Assembly (NCBI RefSeq): GCF_006439335.1
Contig: NZ_SAWY01000005.1
Coordinates: 124,001-188,000 of the forward strand
Reading direction: 5' to 3'
Source: Litorilituus lipolyticus
GTDB taxonomy: Bacteria > Pseudomonadota > Gammaproteobacteria > Enterobacterales > Alteromonadaceae
Length of the DNA stretch: 64,000 nt
This document shows, piece after piece, positions 16,900 through 25,192 of the stretch. The translations under genes were made by a program, and so were the position numbers. Each line of letters begins with the position of its first letter. Position 1 is the stretch's first letter. A model generated the notes under the pieces. That model had not been told where the DNA came from. It searched no databases and saw only the letters and a program-made list of their open reading frames with translations.

Positions 16900-17625
16900 T
16901 TAGAATGTGCTGTCGTGATTTATTCCATGCTGCTTAAATATTTTTTGAATTTTTTGTTTTTTTTGTAATTGGCTTATTGCTCTATTGAGTTCAGGCAAAA
17001 TGTGCTTTTTATTTTTATGAACTCGAATAGGACGTAACGCCTTTTCATGCACAGAGCCTATGTCTACGGGGAAGCTGTTTAAATGGATCAAATGCTCAGC
17101 AATATATCGGTCAACAATACCCAATTCCACACGTTGGTTTGCTACCATTCGCAAGATGCTCAACTCTGAATTAAAATCGATACGAGAGAACTTTTTCTCA
17201 TGTAAATAGGCATACCCAGATACTGTTGCAATTGCTTTACCTGTTAAAGAGGGAAGTGACTGTACTTTATTTTTGGGAAAAACATAAATATCTTCTGTGG
17301 TAAATGCAACCTTAGAATAGTGGGAGTAAGCGTCTTCACCTTCACGCCAAGAAGGTAACGGACAGCATTCAATATCGATTGTATTTCTCTTGAACTCATT
17401 ACGAATACGCGCAGATGAAAGATAAACAAACTCTATTCGGTATGGTGAACTCTCAAATAAAGCATTAAATAGCTCTACGTATATCCCTTTAGGTTGAGTC
17501 GTATCGCTATAGGAATAGGGCGGGTTTCCTTCAGATGGCAGTGCGATACGAATAGTTTCAGCAAGTGAAACCTTCGTTAAAGATGATAGTGACAAGCAAA
17601 CTATTAACAATAACCGGTAAATCAC
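16900..17625 (-). CDS. Periplasmic solute-binding-like protein (SBP_bac_3 type), orphan
   Basis: The protein has a signal peptide (MIYRLLLIVCLSLSSLTKVSLA) and then a binding-protein fold. It opens with IRIALPSEGNPPYSYSD and GIYVELFNALF, and has a SLTGKAIATVSGYAY hinge and VELGIVDRYIAEHL in the second lobe. These match the extracellular polar-amino-acid-binding family, but no transporter genes are adjacent. The start appears to be GTG at 17625, with a GAGAAAA tract upstream. It is one of three such orphans in this window, all divergent from one another in sequence. The ligand is unknown. Confidence 0.75.
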   Translation of the reverse strand: MIYRLLLIVCLSLSSLTKVSLAETIRIALPSEGNPPYSYSDTTQPKGIYVELFNALFESSPYRIEFVYLSSARIRNEFKRNTIDIECCPLPSWREGEDAYSHYSKVAFTTEDIYVFPKNKVQSLPSLTGKAIATVSGYAYLHEKKFSRIDFNSELSILRMVANQRVELGIVDRYIAEHLIHLNSFPVDIGSVHEKALRPIRVHKNKKHILPELNRAISQLQKKQKIQKIFKQHGINHDSTF

Positions 17626-17930
17626 CTAGTTTTCTCAAAGAAGTCGATAAGGTTAACTAATTATAGCCTCTATTTTCAGATAGCTATTGATGAATTCCTT
17701 AATTATTTTTTTACTATTACTTTGAACGTCTATTGATTCCCATATGTACATTACGGAAGGTGTTTTACAAAATATAAGAGGAAATTACGATTTTCGATAT
17801 ATAGGTGTGTGTTATAAATGACCATTACCTTTAATAAAGATTATGGTCATAAAAGCGTTTGGTGATAAATGATTACAGGTAGTTATAGTGTATTGGTTTT
17901 TGAAATAATATGTGCAAATTCAATGCAACT

Positions 17931-18482
17931 TTAGCTGTTACATCGCCAATTGTTATCTAATTTTCCAATGCTGATAGTAACATCCTTATCTTTATACTCG
18001 CCTAGACTTTCGTTGATTATTGCATCAAATTTGTCGGCTGCAGCATCAATAATATCGGCATGTTGCTCTAGTTTTTGCATATCTAGTTCGTGCTCTTGCA
18101 TGATAAGTTCCATTTTTTCAGCGATGGCTTCATGTTTGTTAAGCATCGATTTATTTATAACAATCTTTTCATCTGTTTCTATGACTATTTCATCAGAGTA
18201 TTTGTCAAACTCTTCTTCATACTGCTCTAATTTTGCTTCCATAACTTCTAATGGCTTTTCAAGATGCTCAAAAGATCTTTCTACTTCTTCAAACGCTTTT
18301 AAAGCTTCAATTTGCTTGGGGGTCATTGGAATTTCTTTAAGTTTTTGACAGTTCTTATGCACATAAATTTTGTAGTTAGACTTGTCTTCTACTGTTGCAT
18401 TGACCGATGTCATGAAACTCATTGCAACGGATGCTCCAATAAGTGAGGTTAATAATGCTGGTTTTAAAAGTTTAAGTGTCAT
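17931..18482 (-). CDS. Secreted coiled-coil protein of unknown function
   Basis: This 183-residue protein has a clear signal peptide ending near SVNA-TV. A highly charged helical region (about residues 50-150) follows, rich in Glu, Lys and Met with heptad spacing (EEVERSFEHLEKPLEVMEAK, then EKMELIMQEHELDMQKLEQH), which suggests a long coiled coil. Two cysteines bracket it, in HKNCQKL near the start and in WRCNS at the very end, so the ends could be disulfide-linked. TGGAG lies six bases before the ATG at 18482. No family is recognised. It is flanked by about 300 bp and 675 bp of non-coding DNA and is probably monocistronic. Confidence 0.7.
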   Translation of the reverse strand: MTLKLLKPALLTSLIGASVAMSFMTSVNATVEDKSNYKIYVHKNCQKLKEIPMTPKQIEALKAFEEVERSFEHLEKPLEVMEAKLEQYEEEFDKYSDEIVIETDEKIVINKSMLNKHEAIAEKMELIMQEHELDMQKLEQHADIIDAAADKFDAIINESLGEYKDKDVTISIGKLDNNWRCNS

Positions 18483-19157
18483 ATTTAGCTCCAAAGCTTT
18501 TTAGGTTGATATACACATAGTTGCTTTAAAGCGAAAAATAGTTTGAAAATTTTTATTTATGATTTTAGTTATGCCTGTCTAATATGCCTTTTGGTTTTTC
18601 ATTTGAATGCTAGTTTCAGAGCTAAGAGTTTTGAATTAAAAGGTTATTTAGGTAGAGGATTACATTGTACTTAAAACGCTGTGTTTGTGATTAATATCAC
18701 TTTTGTTGGCATTGTTGTCTAAAAAACACCCATAGTTATTTTGGCTATTTCTTATTGATTGGCGGTCAATATTGTTGATAAATAAATCACTTTATACGCA
18801 ATTTTATTTAGCAACTCACTGAAATATTTCGTCAGTTTTAAGTTTTTAATTGTTATTTTTCACTCAGATGTAGGTATATACCTAGGTTTATTGATGGTTT
18901 TTTTAACTATATGAGATTTTAATTGAGTGCTTGTTTTTCATAGTCTATCAGGTCGTTTTTAAATAATCAGTCAGCTATTTTAAGTTATTCGTCAGTGCTT
19001 TTTTAATTATAATTAAGCTTTTATCAAAATAGCACCATATAGTAATGATTAAAAATAAAGCGTTGTATACATAAAGCGCTAGTAATAATAAAAGGTATTA
19101 CAAAATGCCTAGCCAACAAAAATAATTACAATAAGCTAACGTTCCGGGGAGAACAGA
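18483..19157. other. Long AT-rich promoter region of the TBDR gene
   Basis: This 675-bp gap has no convincing gene. It contains the tandem GTCAG repeats described separately (18964-19002), a further single copy of the motif (TTTCGTCAGTTTTA, 18827-18840), a consensus-like TATAAT at 19008-19013, and a strong ribosome-binding sequence (GGGGAGA) just before the receptor ATG. Confidence 0.5.
18964..19002. promoter_or_regulatory. Tandem AraC-type operator half-sites upstream of the TBDR gene
   Basis: GTCAGCTATTTTA at 18970-18982 and ATTCGTCAGTGCTTTTT from 18987 place two GTCAG cores exactly 21 bp apart, i.e. two helical turns on the same face. The same motif pair with the same 21-bp spacing recurs at 23042-23083 before the cytochrome operon. 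Tandem direct half-sites of about this spacing are characteristic of AraC-family activators, and one is encoded between the two target genes. Confidence 0.65.
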
Positions 19158-21764
19158 ATGTCACAAGACTATAATCATAAGTACACCCTTCAAACGAAAA
19201 AAAGAAATAAAATTACTCAAGCTATTATCTCGTCGTTATTCGTTACGCCTTTTTTTATCAGTGCTGCTGAACAAACAGACATAAAAGCCGATGAAACTGC
19301 CGACATTGAAGTGGTTACGGTGACTTCACAAAAACGTACACAGAATATTTTAAAGGTGCCAATTACCGTTGGTAGTGTATCAGCAGATACCATTGAAGAA
19401 ACAAGTTCTCTTTTACTTAGTGATATTGATAAATTTATTCCTGGCTTTAGCTATAGCTCTGGCAGTATGACTCAAGCAGGTGTCAGTATGCGTGGTATCT
19501 CTAGCCCAGGTATTAGTGTAGGTGGCGACCCCTCAACAGCGACCTTTTATGATGATGTTTATATGCCACGAGCAGCACAAAACGTACTTTTTTCCGATAT
19601 GGCTCGAGTTGAAGTGCTAAAAGGACCTCAAGGTACTTTATTTGGTCGTAATGCGGCGATGGGGGTTGTCAATATGGTACCAAATGCACCCACATCTGAT
19701 TTTGAAGGTTTCATTAAAGCAACCCTCGGTACAGATAATTTACAGCGCTATGAAGGCATGGTAAATGCGCCATTGGCGAGTAATGTTTACTTACGTGGTA
19801 ACTTTTTAACAAATAACCAAGATGGCTTTGTTGATAATGTTGATGATGCGTCTTGGAACGATGAGTTTAAATCATGGGAATTGGGTGAGCGCGCTCATAA
19901 TGCGGCAAGAATCTCCCTATTGTGGGATATAAGTAGCCAAACTAGTTTTCAATTGGCTTATGATTGGGATGATTTAGAACAAGCTCCGCCAATGGGTATT
20001 GGTATAAGTGAATATGCTTATAACGGCGGAAAGAGCTATATGGGTTCTAAAGCCGAGAATGATGTGAGAAATGGTGTTGAGTCTCGCGATATGTATGGTG
20101 TAACAGGTAAGCTGACACATGAATTCAATGATCAATGGTCAATGAAATATGTGTTAAGTTATCGAGATTGGGAAACCATTAACCGTCAAGAAGAAGACGG
20201 TACCAGTGATGCAACACGTTATTTTGATACCTCAAACAATGAAGATTCAGATATTTTTTATACTGAATTACAACTTAACTATGTCAGCAATAAAATTAAT
20301 GCGGTAACTGGCTTCTCTTACTCAAAAGAAGATGTTGGTCAAACGACTGAGCTAAACATGACAACAGATACCTATGGGCGTTTAGTCACAGGGGATTTGA
20401 ATAGAAAAATTCATGATTTAACTGGTGGTATGGTGCCTGCAATGGATCATATGTGGAACCCTAATGAGTGGTCAGATACTTTAAACATGCTAGGTTTAGG
20501 CGACGCTATAATGTCGGCAATTGGTATGGACGGTGTGCCACTAACGGCTGATATTGTCAGTGCGACAGGTAATTTAACTTACGATATGGTGTCAACTCAA
20601 TTGCCTGCTATGGCTAACCCTGGCGTCCCACCAGAATATTTACCTGCCTATGTTCCTGAGCTTTTTGGGCCGGGATATGGTGGTGCTTTCTATCAAGAAA
20701 CAGTTAATAACACTGGCGATTTCACTAACTGGGGGATTTTTGCTGATGTTGATTATGCTATTACAGATAAGTGGAATGTTATTGTTGGCCTACGCTATTC
20801 AAATGATAAAAAAGACTTTACTTGGCATACGCCAGTAAATAGTTTCGCTACTGTCCCTGTTAATAGTGTCATTGAAATGCAGGGCGGAGAACAAATTCCG
20901 TTAACGAATTTATTGTTTGATGCCGTTGATTATAAGGCGTCAGATACATGGGATAAAGTATCAGGTCGCTTAGTGACAAGCTATCAAGTGACTGATGATG
21001 ATATGGTATTCGCTTCGTACTCAACGGGTTATAAATCAGGTGGTTATGATTCATTAGGTGCTACAAAAAGTGGCGTACCACAAGCCTTTGAGCCAGAAGA
21101 TAGTACTAACTTCGAAGTAGGCTATAAAGGTATTTGGGCTAAACAAATTGTTGCTAACATTAGCGCTTATTACTTAAGTTTAGAAAACTTACAAAAAAGT
21201 GTCTCGTCAAAAAGACCTGATGATATTGCTGCTATCCCATTAATTATTAGTATCGATAAAGATATTGTAGGTGCTGAGTTTGATTTACGCTGGATGGCGA
21301 GTGATAGCATTACTTTTGGTTTTGTTTCAGAGGTTCGTTCAACAGATACTAAAACGCCTTCATATTACAATGGGCAAGGTGATTTAATTGAGGCTGAAAC
21401 ACGTTCTGATGATGCTAGCCTTAACTACACATTAACCTTTGATTGGATGCCAGACTTTGGTGTAGGCACAACCAACTTACATGTAGATTATGCTTTCATT
21501 GAGAACTTAAATGCTGAAGAACCAGGTATTGAAGATTATAAACTTGCGGTACCAGAGTACTTTCGTGATACCAAAAGTCTTAATGCGCGCCTTTCATGGG
21601 CTAATGATGCTGACAACCTGAAAATTGGTTTATGGGGCAAAAACTTATTAGATGAAAAACATGTTGTTGGCTTTGGTGATTTAACGGCTGACATACTAGG
21701 GACACCACTTGTTCGCATTAATCGCGGCATAGAAGTGGGTGTAGACATTAAGTACTCATTCTAA
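19158..21764 (+). CDS. TonB-dependent outer-membrane receptor (catabolic type)
   Basis: This is an 868-residue receptor. An N-terminal export signal (residues about 17-36, IISSLFVTPFFISA) precedes a TonB box-like IEVVTVTSQKR. The plug domain carries VPITVGSVSADTI, the GVSMRGISSPG segment, MARVEVLKGPQGTLFGRNA and a barrel ending in KYSF. The QKR-type TonB box and GPQGTLFGRN plug motif belong to the large group of receptors used in marine gammaproteobacteria and sphingomonads for organic nutrients as well as iron complexes. No Fur box is seen; instead AraC-type repeats lie upstream. It heads the 19-28 kb redox block and should import or bind that block's substrate. The 5' leader resembles that of the beta-helix gene. 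Confidence 0.9.
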   Translation: MSQDYNHKYTLQTKKRNKITQAIISSLFVTPFFISAAEQTDIKADETADIEVVTVTSQKRTQNILKVPITVGSVSADTIEETSSLLLSDIDKFIPGFSYSSGSMTQAGVSMRGISSPGISVGGDPSTATFYDDVYMPRAAQNVLFSDMARVEVLKGPQGTLFGRNAAMGVVNMVPNAPTSDFEGFIKATLGTDNLQRYEGMVNAPLASNVYLRGNFLTNNQDGFVDNVDDASWNDEFKSWELGERAHNAARISLLWDISSQTSFQLAYDWDDLEQAPPMGIGISEYAYNGGKSYMGSKAENDVRNGVESRDMYGVTGKLTHEFNDQWSMKYVLSYRDWETINRQEEDGTSDATRYFDTSNNEDSDIFYTELQLNYVSNKINAVTGFSYSKEDVGQTTELNMTTDTYGRLVTGDLNRKIHDLTGGMVPAMDHMWNPNEWSDTLNMLGLGDAIMSAIGMDGVPLTADIVSATGNLTYDMVSTQLPAMANPGVPPEYLPAYVPELFGPGYGGAFYQETVNNTGDFTNWGIFADVDYAITDKWNVIVGLRYSNDKKDFTWHTPVNSFATVPVNSVIEMQGGEQIPLTNLLFDAVDYKASDTWDKVSGRLVTSYQVTDDDMVFASYSTGYKSGGYDSLGATKSGVPQAFEPEDSTNFEVGYKGIWAKQIVANISAYYLSLENLQKSVSSKRPDDIAAIPLIISIDKDIVGAEFDLRWMASDSITFGFVSEVRSTDTKTPSYYNGQGDLIEAETRSDDASLNYTLTFDWMPDFGVGTTNLHVDYAFIENLNAEEPGIEDYKLAVPEYFRDTKSLNARLSWANDADNLKIGLWGKNLLDEKHVVGFGDLTADILGTPLVRINRGIEVGVDIKYSF

Positions 21765-21802
21765 ATTTTATAAGTGAACTACCGTAGTCATTAGTTCTAC
21801 TT

Positions 21803-21838
21803 TAAAAAAGCCAACATCATTTGATGTTGGTTTTTTTT
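21803..21838 (+). terminator. Rho-independent terminator after the TBDR gene
   Basis: The stem CCAACATCA / TGATGTTGG with a 2-nt loop is followed by eight Ts. It separates the receptor transcript from the araC-type gene. Confidence 0.9.
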
Positions 21839-21923
21839 ACCGTATTGAACTGTGACTTGGAATCTGCATAATTTTATGTTTTTATAGTTCTTTGTTTTGA
21901 CATCCGACCATTTTAATTTTTCC

Positions 21924-22979
21924 ATGGCTGAATTTTTTTCCCAATTTGCTTTAGCGCAAATGGTAATGTGCGCATTACTGTTATTTCCTCTTAGAAAACA
22001 AAACCCTTCCATCAGTTTATTTATTTTACTTATGCTATGTAGTTGTGGGTATTTACTCAGTGCTTTATTACAACCTGAGCAAGATTCACTGGTTGCATGG
22101 TTATTACAAATAACTCTAAATGCATTGCCCGGTGTATTTTGGTTGGTTAGTTTAAGTGTATTTGGTGATCATACTATTTTGCAGCGTTGGCAATATATTG
22201 TCGCGTCATTGACTATGATGGTACCGTTATCAACCTCGATTATTGAGCTGACATTTGCAATTTCCTTGCAAGATTTTGATGCCATATACGGCTTGATAAA
22301 ATACGGTATGTTATTGTTGGAGCTAGTTTTAATTTGCCATGCGCTGATTATCTCTTTTAAACATTGGCGTGATGATTTAGTGCAAGAAAGACGTTATATC
22401 CGTGGTGGTGTTATTGCCATTTCAGGGTTATATATTTTTTCTGTGATTGTGCTGGAGCAATTATTTAAAGTGGAGTGGGCTGGACTAGAAATAGTGACAA
22501 GCTTTTTGTTAGCGGCTTTAATTACGGCAATCAACTTTTTACTATTTCAATTAAAGCAGTCGAGTTTATTTGAAACGGTAAAACCGAAAGCTTCTGTCGA
22601 AGCTAACAACATTGAGTTACCTAAACAATCACAAGAATTGCTCAAAGTAGTCGAGTCAATGGAGCAAGATAAACTGTATCAACAAGATGGGTTGACTATA
22701 GCAGGACTAGCCAAACATCTGTCAATTCATGAATATAAATTAAGAAATTTAATTAATGGCGAGCTTAATTATCGTAACTTTAATGACTTCTTAAATTACT
22801 ATCGAATTAAAGAAGTCACCGAAAGTTTAGCCTCTACAGATTATAATCATTTGCCTGTTTTAACCTTAGCGTTAGAAAGCGGCTTTAGAAGTCTGAGCTC
22901 ATTTAATAAAGCCTTTAAGAATACTCACGGAATAACACCAACAGCGTATCGAAAGAAGAATAATTCTAATTTGGGGTGA
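21924..22979 (+). CDS. Membrane-anchored AraC-family regulator
   Basis: The N-terminal two thirds (about residues 1-210) are hydrophobic, with about seven predicted membrane helices. The C-terminal 100 residues are an AraC/XylS-type DNA-binding domain: the first HTH is in GLTIAGLAKHLSIHEYKLRNLIN, the second in LPVLTLALESGFRSLSSFNKAFKNTHGITPTAYRKK. Membrane-embedded AraC proteins are thought to sense signals in or across the inner membrane. It lies between the TBDR and the cytochrome operon, whose promoters both carry 21-bp-spaced direct repeats, so it is the obvious candidate regulator. The start is uncertain: ATG at 21924 is preferred, and TTG at 21897 is possible; neither has a good ribosome-binding sequence. 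Confidence 0.88.
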   Translation: MAEFFSQFALAQMVMCALLLFPLRKQNPSISLFILLMLCSCGYLLSALLQPEQDSLVAWLLQITLNALPGVFWLVSLSVFGDHTILQRWQYIVASLTMMVPLSTSIIELTFAISLQDFDAIYGLIKYGMLLLELVLICHALIISFKHWRDDLVQERRYIRGGVIAISGLYIFSVIVLEQLFKVEWAGLEIVTSFLLAALITAINFLLFQLKQSSLFETVKPKASVEANNIELPKQSQELLKVVESMEQDKLYQQDGLTIAGLAKHLSIHEYKLRNLINGELNYRNFNDFLNYYRIKEVTESLASTDYNHLPVLTLALESGFRSLSSFNKAFKNTHGITPTAYRKKNNSNLG

Positions 22980-23041
22980 GTTGCAATGTATTGATTATTA
23001 ACAGATTTTCTGTTGTTTTTTGGTAATCAATAAGGCTGTTT

Positions 23042-23083
23042 TAGAATTCGTCAGACTTTTTTTAGAATTCGTCAGCTATTTTA
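23042..23083. promoter_or_regulatory. Tandem AraC-type operator half-sites upstream of the cytochrome operon
   Basis: Two consecutive 21-bp units share TTAGAATTCGTCAG, with GTCAG cores at 23050 and 23071. The second unit continues as GTCAGCTATTTTA (23071-23083), identical over 13 bases to the site at 18970-18982. A possible -10 element TATAGT follows at 23096-23101, placing the repeats where a class II AraC activator would bind. Confidence 0.7.
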
Positions 23084-23198
23084 CCCTTAGCTACTTATAG
23101 TGATGTCATTGTTTTTCTAACTGTGCTTTCTTATGAGTCGTTTTATTTGTTATCGCAATTTATTAAGTAAAAAAATATTCACTAAAATATTGACTAAG

Positions 23199-23843
23199 AT
23201 GAATCTTTCATGCTTAGTTTCTATTAAAGTCTTGAGCACTATTGCTACCACTTCACTTGTCAGTTTTACTGCACATGCTGAAGGAAAACCCTCTATTGAA
23301 ATGCCAGTAACCTATCAACAGTGTGTTGCATGTCATGGTGATGTTGGACAAGGTAATAGTCAATTAAAAGCACCAGCCCTTGCTGGATTATCTCAAAAAT
23401 ACTTAACCAGACAATTAACAAACTTTAAAACAGGCCTACGTGGTAGTCATGAAAAAGATACCTTGGGCTTGCAAATGCAACCCTTTGCAAAAGCGATAGA
23501 TAACGACAAGGATGTTTATCTTCTAACCAGTTATTTAGCCAATCTTCCGATAGCATCCACAGAGCCAACAATAAAAGGTGATTTAAAAAACGGTAGTCGC
23601 TATTACCAAGGTAAATGCGGAGCGTGCCATGGTGGTACTGCGCAGGGTAATGAATCAATGAATGCGCCTAAATTAGCTGGGCAGGATACTGATTACTTAA
23701 AAAGACAAATGCAAAACTTTACCTCAGGTGTACGTGGCACTCATGCTGATGACAAATTAGGTCGTCAAATGGCAATGATGGCCAAAACGACCTCAGGTAA
23801 AGAGTTAGATGACATTCTTTACTATATTGCTGTGCAAAAGTAA
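23199..23843 (+). CDS. Di-haem cytochrome c4-like protein
   Basis: Two tandem class I cytochrome c domains carry haem-binding motifs CVACH and CGACH. Each is followed by the c4-type pattern GNSQLKAPALAGLSQKYL / GNESMNAPKLAGQDTDYL, a YLxxQLxNFxxGxRG segment and a candidate Met ligand (LQMQPFA, RQMAMMA). A signal peptide ends at TAHA-EG, so it is a periplasmic electron carrier. Start: ATG at 23199 gives a compact signal peptide, and an ATG at 23133 would add 22 residues. It is followed after 10 bp by the MauG/CCP-like gene and is probably the electron partner of that enzyme. Tandem AraC-type repeats lie upstream. Confidence 0.88.
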   Translation: MNLSCLVSIKVLSTIATTSLVSFTAHAEGKPSIEMPVTYQQCVACHGDVGQGNSQLKAPALAGLSQKYLTRQLTNFKTGLRGSHEKDTLGLQMQPFAKAIDNDKDVYLLTSYLANLPIASTEPTIKGDLKNGSRYYQGKCGACHGGTAQGNESMNAPKLAGQDTDYLKRQMQNFTSGVRGTHADDKLGRQMAMMAKTTSGKELDDILYYIAVQK

Positions 23844-23853
23844 GGAGAGCGTA

Positions 23854-25077
23854 ATGAAGTTGTTTAATTTAATGTTTGTATGTTGCTTTTTCATCATTAA
23901 CCTGAGTGCGAATAGTTACGCTCAGGGTGTTGATATTATGAGTGCTGAAGAGGCTCAATCTACATTTAAGCTTTCAGAGCGTTGTCCGCCTAGTTTTGAA
24001 TTAACCGCTGACGGTGTTTGCCTTTTATTAACGCAATATCAATTTTATAGCTCTGTACAAAATAAAGGTTTAGGGGGAACACGGACCAATTTACCACCGC
24101 ATCGGGATGGTTTTACACCTGCGCAAATTGATTTAGGCCGTTACTTATTCTTTGATCCATTGTTATCGAAAGATGGATCAATTTCATGCGCTAGTTGTCA
24201 TCAACCTGATAAAGGTTTTAGTGATGATTTAGATCGTAGTATTGGCATCACCGGTGAGAAAGTCGGCCGAAGTGCACCTACTTTGTGGAATGTTGCTTTT
24301 GTCGATAAGTTTTTCTGGGATGTTCGTGCTACGACTTTAGAAGAACAAGCACAGGGCCCTTTATTTGATGCCCTTGAAATGGGAAACACCCCTGAGAACT
24401 TACTCGCTACTTTGCTAAGTAATCAGCATTATGTAGAGATGTTCTCTCAAGCCTTTCCTAATGTTTTTGAACAAGGTGGAACGATTGAGTTATCACAGGT
24501 TTATACGGCGTTAACAGCTTTTCAAGCATCGTTAATCTCATTAAATAGCCGCTACGATCGTTATGCTCATGGATATCATGAAGCCTTAACTGAGCGAGAA
24601 ATAGCAGGGTTAAATGTCTTTCGTTCATTCGTGGCGCGCTGTGCAGAGTGTCACCAACCGCCATTATTTACTAACAATGAAATAGCCGTTATCGGTACAC
24701 CAGAGCCTGAGGGTAGAGCATTAGATATTGGTGCAGAAAAAACTTATGACGCGCCAAAATTACGCGGTGCCTTTAAAGTACCGACTTTAAGGAACATTAC
24801 AAAATCTGCGCCATATATGCATTCAGGCCGTTACGATAATTTACTAGATACAGTGAAGTTTTATAACGATGGTCGTGGCAATTCAGTACCTGAAGGTGAA
24901 GATATGTTGCTTCATTGGCATATATCAGAACCAAACTTAACTGATGAAGAAATGGATTTAATTGTTGAGTTTATGGGCACGTTAACTGATGAAAGTTTAA
25001 CACCGCAAATTCCTAGCAGTGTTCCGTCAGGATTATCAGTGGTTGATGATAAATTTCAAGCACTTAATGATAAATAA
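23854..25077 (+). CDS. Di-haem cytochrome c peroxidase / MauG-like protein
   Basis: A signal peptide (ending near NSYA-QG) is followed by a two-haem CCP/MauG fold. Haem 1 is CASCH in DGSISCASCHQPDKGFSDD; haem 2 is CAECH. The conserved C-terminal motif SAPYMHSGRYDNLLDTVKFYNDG is characteristic of the family. Such proteins reduce peroxide or, in MauG-like cases, oxidise a partner protein or small molecule through high-valent haem. About 80 residues precede the first domain and include a Cys pair (ERCPPSF, GVCLLL). The ATG at 23854 follows AAGGAGA, 10 bp after the cytochrome c4 stop, so the two are an operon. The substrate is unknown. Confidence 0.88.
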   Translation: MKLFNLMFVCCFFIINLSANSYAQGVDIMSAEEAQSTFKLSERCPPSFELTADGVCLLLTQYQFYSSVQNKGLGGTRTNLPPHRDGFTPAQIDLGRYLFFDPLLSKDGSISCASCHQPDKGFSDDLDRSIGITGEKVGRSAPTLWNVAFVDKFFWDVRATTLEEQAQGPLFDALEMGNTPENLLATLLSNQHYVEMFSQAFPNVFEQGGTIELSQVYTALTAFQASLISLNSRYDRYAHGYHEALTEREIAGLNVFRSFVARCAECHQPPLFTNNEIAVIGTPEPEGRALDIGAEKTYDAPKLRGAFKVPTLRNITKSAPYMHSGRYDNLLDTVKFYNDGRGNSVPEGEDMLLHWHISEPNLTDEEMDLIVEFMGTLTDESLTPQIPSSVPSGLSVVDDKFQALNDK

Positions 25078-25192
25078 ACTTTCTGTTGATAAGCAAGTAG
25101 AAGTGTTTTTAAGTGCAAGATGATTAAAAAATTAATAACAATAAATTAAGTAAAACTAAAAATTACAATAAGTGCATAACGCGGAGAATTAT

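Noticed and set aside
17950..18348. 132-codon open frame antisense to the coiled-coil gene
   Set aside because: It is a mirror of the charged Glu/Lys-rich coiled-coil sequence, giving an implausible Ser/Ile-rich protein; no ribosome-binding site.
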